The notes below the pieces were generated by a model that saw only the letters and a program-made list of their open reading frames with translations, was not told the DNA's origin and did no database searches. From assembly GCA_040255445.1 (NCBI GenBank), contig JBDZUZ010000004.1:1-63219 (forward strand): a stretch of DNA of 63,219 nt, in the 5' to 3' direction. The DNA is from JBDZUZ01 sp040255445 (GTDB taxonomy: Bacteria > Planctomycetota > Phycisphaerae > Phycisphaerales > UBA1924). Positions 41,691 to 51,800 of the stretch are shown here, piece after piece (positions within the stretch are counted from its first letter, which is position 1; each line of letters begins with the position of its first letter). A program made the position numbers and the translations under genes.

Positions 41691-43178
41691 CTAGGCGTGG
41701 CTGGGGCGCGGCGGTGTCGGCCCGGCGACGATACGGGTCGCGATGACCGGCGCGCCGTGCTCGAGCGCGAAGTCGGACTTGCCTTTGCCCACGGGCATCT
41801 GCAGCGGCAGGTCGCGGTTGGTGCAGAGCGCTTCGACGGCGAGTTGCTTGAGGTCGAGGCTGTAGGGAGCCGCCTCGGCGTCGACGATGCTGATCGAGAG
41901 TTCGCTGCCGGCGTAGCTGGATCGGCCGCCCTTGAGGCGTTCGGGCTCGGAGCGGGCTCTGGGAGCGCGGTGGACCGCGTAGTACGCGGGGGCCTGGTCG
42001 GCGTCGCCGTCGGAGTCCTTGGCGGCGTAGAAGGGGCGGAACTCGCGCTCTTGTCCGGAGCGGCTGCCGAAGCCGGTGACCGAGCGGACGCGGTAGACCT
42101 CGAAATCAAGCGGGCGTGTGCGGTCGGGGATGACCTGGAACTCGCTGGTCTTCTCGGTGATGAAGATGCGGTCGGTGCGCTTGGGGAAGAGGTTGACGGC
42201 GGGGACGCAGTTGAGCGCGAAGTTGGAACCGTCGACCGCGCCGTCGAGGTCGCGGTTCTCATCGGAGAAGGTGACGATGAGGTCGGCGGCGACGCCGTCG
42301 ACACGGCGGAGCGCATCACCGATGCCGCGGAACTGCGCGAAGAGGAATCGCTCGGGGAAGGCGAAGTACTCGTGGAGGAGGCGGTAGCCCTGGAAGCTGC
42401 GGCCCTCGTAGGGGAGGAGCGATTCGGACTCGTCGAACCCGCGGCGGTGGATGTTCGCGGCGGGCAGGCGGGCCTCCCAGTCGCCGCGGCGGTTGCCGGC
42501 CATGGCGGGGCGGATGACGACGCCGGTAGCACGGCCGAAGATCTGCTCGTAGAGCCGCATCGGGGTGGCATCGCCGCCCTTGAGGTAGACCGTCAGGTCA
42601 TCGAGCGCGAGTTTCCGCAACGGAACGCCGCCGCTGGTGCGGATGCGGATACGCAGCGCTGCGCGGACGGGCGATGTCGTGGCGGCCTCGCCGCCCCACG
42701 GGCGGTGCAGTTCGAGCACGCCGGCATCACGCGTGTAATACCGGGCCTCCTCGATCTCGAGCGGCCAGAGCGTGAGGTCGTGTGCGGTGCGGTATTCGCA
42801 GCCGGTCGAGCCGACGCCGCTCTGGGCGCGGAGCACGGCCTGGCGCGGCACCTTGAAGCCCTCGGCAAGGCCGGATTCTCCCGGGTCGTGCAGCATCTGC
42901 ACGACGCACATGCTCGGCGTCGGGGCGAGGTAGTGGGGGTAGACGGTCTCGAGCAGGTTCTGCGTGAAGCGGGGGAACTCGGCGTCGAGCTTGAGCTGGA
43001 CCCGGGCCGCGAGGTACGCGAACCCTTCGAGCATGCGCTCGACGTAGGGATCGGCGCAGGGCACATCATCAAGGGCGAGGCGGCCGGCGATCTTGGGGAA
43101 CTCGCGCGCGAACTCCTGCGACACCGTCTGAAGGTGGCGGAGTTCGCGGTCGTAGTACCTGAGGAGTCGGCGGTCCAT
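41691..43178 (-). CDS. tssF: Type VI baseplate protein TssF, interrupted
   Basis: N-terminal 495 residues of TssF (VasA/ImpG), a baseplate subunit. MDRRLLRYYDRELRHLQ and FPKIAGRLALDDVPCADPYV, then ARVQLKLDAEFPRFTQNLLE, are characteristic. Start ATG 43178 has AAGGA upstream. The frame stops at TAG 41691-41693 after PTPPRPSHA, just where TssF normally continues into the AWRLISHLSLN-type region; the expected remainder (about 143 residues) follows in the same frame. With the TAG read as one residue the protein would be 639 residues, a normal length. Confidence 0.88.
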   Translation of the reverse strand: MDRRLLRYYDRELRHLQTVSQEFAREFPKIAGRLALDDVPCADPYVERMLEGFAYLAARVQLKLDAEFPRFTQNLLETVYPHYLAPTPSMCVVQMLHDPGESGLAEGFKVPRQAVLRAQSGVGSTGCEYRTAHDLTLWPLEIEEARYYTRDAGVLELHRPWGGEAATTSPVRAALRIRIRTSGGVPLRKLALDDLTVYLKGGDATPMRLYEQIFGRATGVVIRPAMAGNRRGDWEARLPAANIHRRGFDESESLLPYEGRSFQGYRLLHEYFAFPERFLFAQFRGIGDALRRVDGVAADLIVTFSDENRDLDGAVDGSNFALNCVPAVNLFPKRTDRIFITEKTSEFQVIPDRTRPLDFEVYRVRSVTGFGSRSGQEREFRPFYAAKDSDGDADQAPAYYAVHRAPRARSEPERLKGGRSSYAGSELSISIVDAEAAPYSLDLKQLAVEALCTNRDLPLQMPVGKGKSDFALEHGAPVIATRIVAGPTPPRPSHA

Positions 43179-43209
43179 AGTGTCCTTCTGATGCGTCCGT
43201 GCGGGGCGG

Positions 43210-43710
43210 TCAGCCGCGCTCGCGGATCTCGCAACGGCCGGTTTCCAGATCGACCTCGGTACGGACAAAGAGCGCTTCGGGCATCGGCAGCGGGCAGAGT
43301 TCGCCGAGGATCTCGAACTGCACGCGGTTGTTCATGCCGCCCTCGGTCGCGAGCGCTGCGCGGACCTCGAGGCTGCTCCGCACGATGCGGGGCTCGAAGG
43401 CGAGCACGGCGTCGTAGACGGCCTGGTCGAGCCGCGCTGCCTTGCCGCTCGACTCGGTGGTGCCCGCGAGGTCGGGCAGGCCGTAGTTGAGCACGCTCGC
43501 CGCGACGCGCGGGTAGGCGTAGATCTCGTCGCCCTCGGGCCGGCAGCCGGCGTTGAGCAGCCAACCCAGGTCGCGGAGCACGGCGTTGCGGAGTTGCCGC
43601 ATGGACATGACGCGGCGGTCGCGGCTCTCGGCGCTCGACTGCGGATCGTCGTCGGTGAGCCGGTCGAGCAGCGAGGGCTGCAGGCGCTCGCGGGTGGTGA
43701 GCTCAGCCAT
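43210..43710 (-). CDS. tssE: Type VI baseplate protein TssE (gp25-like)
   Basis: A 166-residue protein of the phage T4 gp25 family, which starts sheath assembly on the baseplate. QPSLLDRLTDD near the N-terminus and RQLRNAVLRDLGWLLNAG, with YPRVAASVLNYGLPDLAG and then AFEPRI, are diagnostic. ATG 43710 overlaps the end of the tagJ gene by eight bases and has normal family length. Confidence 0.93.
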   Translation of the reverse strand: MAELTTRERLQPSLLDRLTDDDPQSSAESRDRRVMSMRQLRNAVLRDLGWLLNAGCRPEGDEIYAYPRVAASVLNYGLPDLAGTTESSGKAARLDQAVYDAVLAFEPRIVRSSLEVRAALATEGGMNNRVQFEILGELCPLPMPEALFVRTEVDLETGRCEIRERG

Positions 43711-44524
43711 GCGCGGTCCCCAGCGCGATGCGTCGGGTCTCGAGCAGGCCGAACTCGCCGACATCGGTCGCGAGCAGCCGCTGCCCGAAGACCGCGGGCG
43801 GGTCGTCGACGAACTCGGTGCGGCGGGCGGTGCGCACCGCCGGATCGCGGGCGGGGTCTTCCGAGCCGGGATAGCGGACAGGAACGAGCCCCGCCGCGGC
43901 GCCGCCGTTGGTCCACTTGAAGTTGGCCTGGGCCCAGACGCTGTCGCGCAGCGTCGAGGGCGCTTCGAACTCGACGGTCTCGACACGCGACCACGGGGCC
44001 CAGTAGTACTTGCCCTCGAGGATCACCTCGAACATCGGGCCGAGCCGCAGGTCGGCATCGGCGAGCCACTGGAAGGTGTGCGCTTCGGTCTTCTCGGCGC
44101 TCGGGCCGACATAAATCGAGCCGGCGGTGGCGGGGGCTTCCTCGAACGCCTCATCGCGGAGCGCAGCACCGGCATCGTGCTCGCCCTGGGCCTCGTGCAC
44201 CATGGCCTGGATCAGCTTGCCGATCCAGGGTTCGGGCTCGCCCATGATCAGCGGCGAACGCTTGCCCGCGAAGACGGTGGCGCGGAACTTCTCGGCCTGG
44301 GCGGCCTGCTGGTACACGCGGGCCATCATGATGGCTTGCGGGTCCATCTCGGCGAGGGCGTCGCCCTGCTGGATGGCGCGTTCCCAGCGGCCCATGACGC
44401 AGAGGAGCTGGAACAGGAAGGCGCGGAGCGCCGAGTCGCCCGGCTTCTTCTTCACCTGATCGGTGAGCGCGGCGAGGCACTCTTCGAGTCGTCCTTCGCG
44501 CAGCAGTGCTTCCGGGTCGGTCAC
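43703..44524 (-). CDS. tagJ: Type VI accessory protein TagJ (ImpE family)
   Basis: A 273-residue ImpE/TagJ protein. The N-terminal TPR-like helices (EALLREGRLEECLAALTDQV, ALRAFLFQLLCVMGRWERAI) and the C-terminal domain with YYWAPWSRVETVEFEAP and LVPVRYPGSE are characteristic. In other species TagJ binds the sheath protein TssB and ClpV. The start GTG 44524 is set by a GGAGG five bases upstream that overlaps an earlier in-frame GTG. Confidence 0.88.
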   Translation of the reverse strand: MTDPEALLREGRLEECLAALTDQVKKKPGDSALRAFLFQLLCVMGRWERAIQQGDALAEMDPQAIMMARVYQQAAQAEKFRATVFAGKRSPLIMGEPEPWIGKLIQAMVHEAQGEHDAGAALRDEAFEEAPATAGSIYVGPSAEKTEAHTFQWLADADLRLGPMFEVILEGKYYWAPWSRVETVEFEAPSTLRDSVWAQANFKWTNGGAAAGLVPVRYPGSEDPARDPAVRTARRTEFVDDPPAVFGQRLLATDVGEFGLLETRRIALGTAHG

Positions 44525-44652
44525 GCACGCCTCCACGCGGCCCGGGCCGCCCTGTGGGGCACGCCGCGAACTGGGCCACCGGTGATGCCCCCAACGCGTG
44601 CGGGGTCAGCGGGCCGACACAGCCGCGGGCCGCACGCTTCGTGACAAAGACG

Positions 44653-44676
44653 CCCCCGCGGCGGTGGCCGCGGGGG
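44653..44676 (-). terminator. Hairpin after hcp
   Basis: Perfect nine-base stem CCCCCGCGG/CCGCGGGGG with a six-base loop, followed in the minus direction by CGTCTTTGT. It lies about 55 bases after the hcp stop, upstream of tagJ. It fits a partial terminator or an RNA-protecting stem that would leave hcp more abundant than the baseplate genes. The T run is weak. Confidence 0.55.
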
Positions 44677-44729
44677 AGTTGTTGACTGCTCAAGCCGCCG
44701 CCGCGTGATGCGCGGGGCGGGACACGGAC

Positions 44730-45239
44730 TCAGGCCTTGACGCCGGCCTTGATGTCCCAGCCGGCGTTGGGGCCGGCCTTGAACTGGCCCTTGTCGTCCT
44801 GGATCTTGTACTCCATCTTGACCTTGGTGAAGGCGAAGGAGACCGACTCGGTCGGGGTGTCGTCGCCGCCGGCGGAGCCGGACCACTGGATCGACTCGAT
44901 CATCAGGTTCTCGAAGGTGTAGGTGATGTAGTCCTCACCGGGCTTGTCGCCGCCGCCGCCCGAGGCCTTGCGCATCGTGACGATGGCCTTGGGGTAGACG
45001 GTGCCGGCGCAGCAGGCCAGGAAGAGCGGCGGGCTCGCCGTATCGGCCTTCTTCATGATGTTGAAGCTGCTGATCGAGACCTTGCTGGCGGCGATGCCCT
45101 TGTTGTCCGAGACCGTGACGGGGTTGCTGGCGCCCCAGGAGAACGAGTAGATCTCGATCTGGTCCTCTTTACCCTTCTTGGAAGTCTCGCCCTTGATCGC
45201 GGGTGCGCCCTCGATCTTCATGAATGCGTCGAATGCCAT
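44730..45239 (-). CDS. hcp: Type VI tube protein Hcp
   Basis: A 169-residue Hcp/TssD that forms the inner tube. FDAFMKIEGAPAIKGE and SFSWGASNP near the N-terminus, plus the C-terminal VKMEYKIQD, match the family. Start ATG 45239 with GAGGGAGTAAC upstream. It stands between tssC and tagJ, flanked by hairpins on both sides. Confidence 0.95.
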   Translation of the reverse strand: MAFDAFMKIEGAPAIKGETSKKGKEDQIEIYSFSWGASNPVTVSDNKGIAASKVSISSFNIMKKADTASPPLFLACCAGTVYPKAIVTMRKASGGGGDKPGEDYITYTFENLMIESIQWSGSAGGDDTPTESVSFAFTKVKMEYKIQDDKGQFKAGPNAGWDIKAGVKA

Positions 45240-45298
45240 GTGTTACTCCCTCTGACAAGCTGGGGGACACTCATCGAGGCGCCGCGGCGGGGCGACAA

Positions 45299-45354
45299 TT
45301 GCCCGAACCTTCGGCCCCGCCCGCCCGCCACGCGGTCCCCCCCGCGTCGGGCAA
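45299..45354. promoter_or_regulatory. Nested inverted repeats upstream of hcp
   Basis: TTGCCCGA (45299-45306) and TCGGGCAA (45347-45354) are perfect inverted repeats 40 bases apart. Inside them ACGCGG (45330) and CCGCGT (45342) form a smaller stem. This is the leader or intercistronic region between tssC and hcp; it may terminate, process or stabilise the transcript. Confidence 0.4.
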
Positions 45355-45397
45355 CATTTGCTGAAACGTCCGGGCCACCGCGGCCCGACGTCTGGTA

Positions 45398-46894
45398 TCA
45401 ACCGCCCTGCTTCTCCGACGGCAGCTTGCTGACCAGCCGGAGCGAGACCGTGAGGCCTTCGAGCTGGTAGTGCGGCCGCAGGAAGAACTTGCTGCTGTAG
45501 TACCCGGGGTTGCCGGGCACTTCCTCGACGACGACCTCGGCCGCGGCGAGCGGGTGGGTCGCCTTGTACTCCTCGGAGGAGGTGTCGGGCGAACCGTCGA
45601 CGTACTGCTGGATCCAGCTGTTGAGCCAGCGCTCCATGTCGTTGCGGCTCTTGAAGGAACCGATCTTGTCACGCACCATGCACTTGAGGAAGTGCGCGAA
45701 GCGGCAGGTCGCGAAGAGGTAGGGCAGCCGCGCTGCGAGGTTGGCGTTCGCGGTGGCGTCGGCGTCCTCGTACTCCTGCGGCTTCTGGAGGCTCTGAGCG
45801 CCGACGAACACGGAGTAGTCGGTGTTCTTCCAGTGGCTGAGGGGCATGAAGCCGTTCTTGGCGAGTTCGGCCTCGCGGCGATCGGTGATGCCGATCTCCG
45901 TGGGGCACTTCATATCGACGCCGCCGTCATCGGTCGGGAAGGTGTGAACAGGGAGGCCCTCGACCATGCCGCCCGACTCGACGCCGCGGATCCGCGAGCA
46001 CCAGCCGTAGAGCTTGAAGGCCTTGTTGATGTTGACGGCCATCGCGTACGACGCGTTCATCCAGGTGTACTTGTCGTGCGACTTGCCGTCGCTCTCTTCC
46101 TCGAAGGAGAACTCTTCGACTGGGTTGGTCTTGGCGCCGTAGGGAAGGCGGGAGAGGACGCGAGGCATGGTGAGCCCGAGGTAGCGTGCATCCTCGCTCT
46201 CGCGGAGGCTCTTCCAGGGCGCGTACTCGGGGCTCTGGAAGATCTTGGTGAGGTCGCGGGGGTTGCTGAGCTCCTGCCAGGTCTCCATGTTCATCACGCT
46301 GGGGTTGGTGCCGGTGATGAAGGGGGCGTGGGCCGCCGCGGCGATCTGCGCGATGCCCGAGAGCATCTCGACGTCCTGCGGCGAGTGATCGAAGTAGTAA
46401 TCGCCGACGAGGCAGCCGTAGGGCTGGCCGCCGGGCATGCCGAACTCGTCCTCGTAGAGCCGCTTGAAGAGCGGGCTCTGGTCCCAGGCGGTCCCCTTGA
46501 ACTTGCTGAGCGTCTTGCTCAGGTCCTTCTTGGAGATGTTCATCACCCGGATCTTGAGCATCTCGTCGGTCTCGGTGTTGTTGACGAGATGCGAGAGCCC
46601 GCGCCAGGCGCCCTCGAGGGCCTGGAAATCAGGGTGATGGATGATCGCGTTGACCTGCTCGCTGAGCTTCTTGTCGATCGCGGCGATGATCGACTCGATC
46701 GACTTGATCGCGTCGTCACCGATGGTCGCGACGCCGGCGAGCGCCTGCTCGGCCAGCGTCTGGACGGCCTTCTCGATCGCCTGCTGGGCGCCGCCGCTCT
46801 TGGGCTTGAACTCCTTCTTCAGGAGCGATTCGAGATCGCCGCCCTCGAGCGAGATGCCGCTGAGCGATGACGACTGCGCTTTGGCCTCGGACAT
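45398..46894 (-). CDS. tssC: Type VI sheath large subunit TssC
   Basis: A 498-residue VipB/TssC sheath protein. HPDFQALEGAWRGLSHLVNN, VGDYYFDHSPQDVEML and the C-terminal GNPGYYSSKFFLRPHYQLEG are strongly conserved. Start ATG 46894 begins MSEAKAQ; 15 upstream codons are not needed. It polymerises with TssB into the contractile sheath. Confidence 0.96.
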   Translation of the reverse strand: MSEAKAQSSSLSGISLEGGDLESLLKKEFKPKSGGAQQAIEKAVQTLAEQALAGVATIGDDAIKSIESIIAAIDKKLSEQVNAIIHHPDFQALEGAWRGLSHLVNNTETDEMLKIRVMNISKKDLSKTLSKFKGTAWDQSPLFKRLYEDEFGMPGGQPYGCLVGDYYFDHSPQDVEMLSGIAQIAAAAHAPFITGTNPSVMNMETWQELSNPRDLTKIFQSPEYAPWKSLRESEDARYLGLTMPRVLSRLPYGAKTNPVEEFSFEEESDGKSHDKYTWMNASYAMAVNINKAFKLYGWCSRIRGVESGGMVEGLPVHTFPTDDGGVDMKCPTEIGITDRREAELAKNGFMPLSHWKNTDYSVFVGAQSLQKPQEYEDADATANANLAARLPYLFATCRFAHFLKCMVRDKIGSFKSRNDMERWLNSWIQQYVDGSPDTSSEEYKATHPLAAAEVVVEEVPGNPGYYSSKFFLRPHYQLEGLTVSLRLVSKLPSEKQGG

Positions 46895-47005
46895 CGGACT
46901 GTTCCTCCCGGCACGGCGGGCTCGTGCGGCCGCCGGCATTGGTCGCTTTGTTGCGCGCGGGGGCCACGGCCCCCGGGCCTGATCACACCCGGCTCAGTCG
47001 CCCGC

Positions 47006-47524
47006 TCAGCCCTTGCTCTCTTCGCCCTCGGAGGGCTTGGGCGTCGACGCGAGGCTCTTGAGCAGTTCGGGGTCGCTGAGCAGCTTGCCGACGAGGTCCT
47101 CGGCGCCGGACTTGCCGTCCATATAGGTCAAGAGGTTCGACAACTGCTGCCGCGCCTCGAGCAGCTTCCGGAGCGGCTCGACCTTGCGGGCGACCGCGGC
47201 GGGCGAGAAGTCGTCCATGCTCTCGAAGGTGATGTCGACCGCGACGTTGCCCTCGCCGGTCAGCTTGTTGGGCACGTTGAAAGCGACGCGCGGCTTCATG
47301 CTCTTGAGGCGCTCGTCGAAGTTGTCGACGTCGACCTCGAGGAACTTGCGATCGGCGACGGCCGGGAGAGCCTCGGCGGGCTTGCCGGAGAGGTCGGCCA
47401 TCACGCCCATCACGAACGGCAGGGCGACCTTCTTCTCGGCGCCGTACAGCTCGAGGTCGTACTCGATCTGCACACGCGGAGCCCGGTTCCTCGCCACGAA
47501 CTTCTGGCTGCTGGCCTTCGCCAT
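47006..47524 (-). CDS. tssB: Type VI sheath small subunit TssB
   Basis: A 172-residue VipA/TssB. RVQIEYDLELYGAEKKVALP, PFVMGVMADLSGKP and FLEVDVDNFDERL are characteristic. Start ATG 47524 has AGGGGG eight bases upstream. The C-terminal tail is Ser/Glu/Lys-rich. It lies 111 bases ahead of tssC; that gap carries a GC-rich stem near 46960-46973. Confidence 0.95.
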   Translation of the reverse strand: MAKASSQKFVARNRAPRVQIEYDLELYGAEKKVALPFVMGVMADLSGKPAEALPAVADRKFLEVDVDNFDERLKSMKPRVAFNVPNKLTGEGNVAVDITFESMDDFSPAAVARKVEPLRKLLEARQQLSNLLTYMDGKSGAEDLVGKLLSDPELLKSLASTPKPSEGEESKG

Positions 47525-47724
47525 CGAAATAGCCCCCTGTCGCGAGCCCCGCCGCCGTCTGTTTGACGACAGGGGCCGCAAAGACGATTACGCGTCGACA
47601 ACCCGCACGCAGGGTCGCCCGACTCGATCACACCGTGTTCACGCCGACGCGTCCGATGCGCCGGCCACACCCAACCCGCAACGCCCCCACTGCTCCGCCT
47701 CCGTGCCCGCTCAGGAACACCGCC

Positions 47725-48771
47725 TCAGGAACTCTCGGAAGACTCCTCGGGCGGCTTGCTGATGCGGACCAACGTCTCGATCACATCGGGCGTCAGCACC
47801 GAGGTGATCTCCACAAAGTCCTTGCCAACGAACCGCTTCACGCACCGGGCCACGAGCGGCACCGGGCTGGAGGGCTCGCGCTTTTCATAGTACCGACAGA
47901 TCTTCTCAACCGCCAAGAGTACATCGTCGCCCGAGGAGATCTCCCCGCTGAGCCGCTCGCCCGCGGGCGCGGCCCCGGGCGCCCCGGGCTCGGCCCCAAC
48001 GGAGGGTTCCTCACCGGCCTCCCCGCCCTGGCGACGGCGGATCTGCAGGGCCGCATCCTTCAGCACCGTCTGCAGCGGCGCGGTATCCGGCCCGATCCCG
48101 AACCCGCACTTGTCGTTGAAGATCGCCTCGATCGCCTTGATGGCGTCGAGCCCCTCTTCGGCGGCTTTCGCAATCTGTTCGAGTACCTCGGCATCGGTCT
48201 CGACGAACGCGGCATCGATCACCGAAAGGGTCTGAACCGGCTCGTCGCCGACGGCCTCCTGCGTGCCCGCCGCCAGGGCGATGTCTCGCAGCGAGAACGA
48301 CCCGAGCTGCCGCGACTGGCAGAGCGTCGCCTGCTGGACGCGATCGACGAGCCGGAGCTTGTCGCCGTAGGTCGCGGGCGGAGTGGACAGCGGCGAGAGC
48401 GAGTTGACACGCTCGGTGGGGTCGTTGTTGTCCTCGACATCGAGCTGCGGGAAGATCCCGTCCCAGTGCTGCTCGAGCAGACCGTGGATGAGCTTCAGGC
48501 CGTCACGCAGCCCGGGATACCCCTCGAGCCGCACCGCCGCGAGCGTGAGGATGACCGCAACACGGAGGTGCTTGCCGCGGGCGAAGAGCTCGTTGGCGAC
48601 ATCACGGACTTCGCGCCAGTCGGGCTCCTCCGCGGCGGAGAACTGTGTCTCCTCCTTGCCCTCGGCGAGACGCTCAAGCTCTAGGAAGCGGCGGTCCCAG
48701 CGGAGGTTCTCCCCGCAGGGGGTCTCCTCCGAGATCGGCCGCAACAGGCTCTCAACGTTCACCGCACTCAA
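47725..48771 (-). CDS. tssA: Type VI protein TssA (ImpA N-terminal domain)
   Basis: A 348-residue TssA. SLLRPISEETPCGENLRW and then PDWREVRDVANELFARGKHL with LEQHWDGIFPQLD are the ImpA N-terminal domain hallmarks. The middle has an acidic Pro/Gly-rich linker and the C-terminus a short helical domain. TssA caps or primes sheath and tube growth. It opens the cluster; the TTG start at 48771 has a GGGGGG tract upstream, and GTG 48762 is possible. The 200-base gap to tssB shows no other feature. Confidence 0.92.
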   Translation of the reverse strand: MSAVNVESLLRPISEETPCGENLRWDRRFLELERLAEGKEETQFSAAEEPDWREVRDVANELFARGKHLRVAVILTLAAVRLEGYPGLRDGLKLIHGLLEQHWDGIFPQLDVEDNNDPTERVNSLSPLSTPPATYGDKLRLVDRVQQATLCQSRQLGSFSLRDIALAAGTQEAVGDEPVQTLSVIDAAFVETDAEVLEQIAKAAEEGLDAIKAIEAIFNDKCGFGIGPDTAPLQTVLKDAALQIRRRQGGEAGEEPSVGAEPGAPGAAPAGERLSGEISSGDDVLLAVEKICRYYEKREPSSPVPLVARCVKRFVGKDFVEITSVLTPDVIETLVRISKPPEESSESS

Positions 48772-48829
48772 CGCAACCCCCCAGTCTCTCCCTCAGAACA
48801 CCGCCGCCGTCGCGGGCGGCCCGCTCGCC

Positions 48830-48849
48830 GGCGGGGGCCGCCCCCCGCC
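48830..48849 (-). terminator. Hairpin after the giant exoprotein gene
   Basis: Perfect eight-base GC stem GGCGGGGG/CCCCCGCC with a four-base loop, five bases after the stop of the exoprotein gene. There is no T run. It may end that transcript or separate it from the type VI cluster starting 60 bases on. Confidence 0.45.
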
Positions 48850-48854
48850 GACGC

Positions 48855-51800
48855 TCACTTCATGGCAACCTGATTCCCGCCGCCGATCGCCTCGAGGAAG
48901 TCGCCCTCGGGGATGACGGCCGGCTTGACCTCGCCCAGCAGCTTCCGCCGCGGGATCGAGGCTTCGAACGGCGCCAAGCCGAGTTCATCGATGCGCTGGA
49001 GGACCTCGCGGATCTGGTTGAGGTACCGCAGGGCCTCGCGGTCGGCCTCGGTGGCCTCGGCGCCCAACGTCTCGAGATACGCACGGAACGCCGCGCCATC
49101 GGGCTGATCGACCTTCGCGTCGTAGCGTTCCCAGGCGTCCGCCAGGGTCTGCTGGATCAGCTCGAACCGCTTGACGCGGACGGTCTGGCCGTCGGCGGTG
49201 GTGCTCATCTCGAAGGCGAGCTCGCGGTACGCCTCGACCGCCGCGGTCACGCGGGCGGAGGAGAGGCGGTTGACGGTGACCTGGTAGTCGGAAGCGGTCA
49301 CGAGGACCGGGCTCTTGAGCGGCAGGTCGCGGTAGAGAGCACGGCCGACCAGGAACTCGACGATCTCGTCGGTGCCCAGGTCGCGGGTGGCGACGCCCAT
49401 CTCGCGGAGGTCTTCACGCAGCGCGGGGTCGAGCATCGGCGGCTCGACGATCTCGCGCTGGTTCTGGTCACGCGGGATGGCCCCGGCGATCGAGGTCGCC
49501 GTGTTGGCGATCGACGGGCCCTCGCTCTTGAGATCGAGCGGGAGAGCCCGGCCGGTCTGGCCCGCGCGGGTGTCCGTGAAGAGCGAGAGGCGGACGCCGT
49601 TGGTGAACTGCCGGTGCAGGAAGCCCTGCAGTTCGGCGTCGGGCGCGCCGCTGTTGGTCGCGAAGGTCGGGGCCGAGCCCGTGCCGGTCGTCGTCGGCGT
49701 GACGCTGAAGTCGATGGTGCCCGAGGCGACGAAGTCGACGCCCAGGTCGGTATCGAGCTGGTCGACGGGTGACTCGAAGAAGTTGTCTTCGATCTGGCCG
49801 CCGTCGCGGAGACGGATCTGGATCGAGCCGGCGGTGACCGTGATGTTGGTCAGCGCGGTCAGGTCGCCGAGCGCGGCCGCGCCGGGCGTGTTGATCACCA
49901 GCGAGCCGAAGGTGGTCAGCTTCTGGTTGCGGCCCATCGTGAAGCCGCCGGTGCCGGTCGTGATACGGAAGGTATCGGCCGCGCTGATATCCGAAGCGCG
50001 GATCGTTCCATCGGCCTGGTAGCCGTCGCTCCAGACAGCGGTCGCCGCGGTCGGGGGCGTGGCACGGTCGGCGCCGAGCTGCAGCCCGCCGAGGCGGCGC
50101 TGCTGGCCGATCTGGCCGGCGAACTTGAAGGGTGTGTTCGACGAGGAAGCGACCGCATCGGACAGGAGGGTCAGGAACCGGTCCGTGGCCGTCAGGTCCG
50201 TGTCGATCGTGGAGCGGAAGAAGAGGGTGCCGTTGCCGCCGTCGAGCACCGCATCGTTGATGATGCGGACCGGATCGGCGAAGGTCATGCCTTCGCTGGT
50301 GCGGATCTCGCCGCCGACGCGTGTGAGGCCGTCGGAGTTGGTCGAGATGCTGCGGAGGCGTGCGGTCGTGCCCACGTTGCCGCTGAAGAGCGTCTCGCCG
50401 ACATCGGCGCCGATCGTCGTGGTGTTGATGGTCAGCGACCTGGGCGTGGCGATCCCGTCGGAGTTGAGCGTCGAGGCGAAAGTGACGTCGTTGGCGTCCA
50501 TCACCACGTTCGCGCCCAGCTCGACCGGGCCGTCGTACTGCTGATCGTTGATGGTGCGGACGAAGCCGCCGTTGATCCGCGTCGGGCCGCCGGTGCCGGT
50601 GACGACGAGCGTGGTCAGGCGGTTGTTCTCGCCGACCGAGCCGCCGAAGCGGGTCTCGTTGGCGCCGCCGGTGTTGACGATCAGGGAGCGCGCCGTCCCA
50701 TCGGACTCGATCGCGCCGCCGAAGACGATGGCGCCGTTGGTGGTGGTCGTCTGGGCGTCGCCGGTGAGGGTCACGGGCCCGCCGATGCCGATCGAGCCGA
50801 CGCCGGTGACATTGAGGTTGCCCGGCAGCGACAGCGAGCCGGTGTAGAGCTGCGAGCCGGTGGTCCGGACGTTGCGGACCGCCATGGTGTTGCCGGCCAT
50901 GTTGAGTTCGGCGAGCTGGGCGCTGCCCGCGGCCGCGCTCAGGCCGATATCGCCCGCGACGGTGACATCGCCGGCTCCGGCGAGGACGGTGAGATCGAAC
51001 GGCGTCGTGACGCTGTTGATCGCGCCGCCGAAGACGACATCGTCGGTCGCGGCCGCGCCGGCGGAGCGGATGGTCGAATCGCCGGCGAGGCGGAGATCGC
51101 CCGCGATGTTGATGACGCCGCCGGTCGTCGACCGCAGTTCATCCGAGAGCGTCGTCACACCGGTGTAGGTCTGGCCGCCGGTGGTGGTCACGTTCGCCAC
51201 GCGGATGCCGCTGGCGGTCATGGTGACGCTGGCGAGGGCCGAGGTCCGGCCGATGCCGTTGATGGCGTTGATGCCGCCCGCGCCGCCGGACACCGTCAGG
51301 GTGCGCGGGGTCCCGTCGGAGTCGACCGTGGAGGCCAGTGTGATCGTGTCGCCCGTGAGCGATGAGTCGCCCGCGAGGACGATCGCATCGTTCCACATCT
51401 GCGCGCCGGTGGTGGTCACGCTGGTCCCCAGCAGGGTCCGGCCGCCGCCGCCGATCGTGATCGAAGCCAGCGGGTTAGCGCCGCCGATCACGCCGCCCAG
51501 CGAGGTATCCCCGGGCGTGTTGATGGTGAGCGAACGGGCGCCGGCGGTGCCGGAGTTGACCGTGTCCGCGATGCCCACCGCGCCGGTGGCGGTGATGGTG
51601 AGGTCGCTTTCGATACGGATCTGATCACGCAGGCCGATCTGATCCGCCGCGATGGCGCCGGTGTTGATGACGGTCACGCCGGAAGAATCGGTGAAGAGCA
51701 GACCGAGGACGCCGTCGGTGCCGGTGCCAATCTCGCCGGCAAAGAGCGTGTCGGGCGAGTTGACGGTCAGGTCGTTGGCCTCGGTGGCCTCGCTGTTGAC

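Noticed and set aside
45300..45397. Sigma-54 type promoter before hcp
   Set aside because: A TGG...GC pattern is present, but the spacing between the GG and GC elements is wrong for sigma-54.
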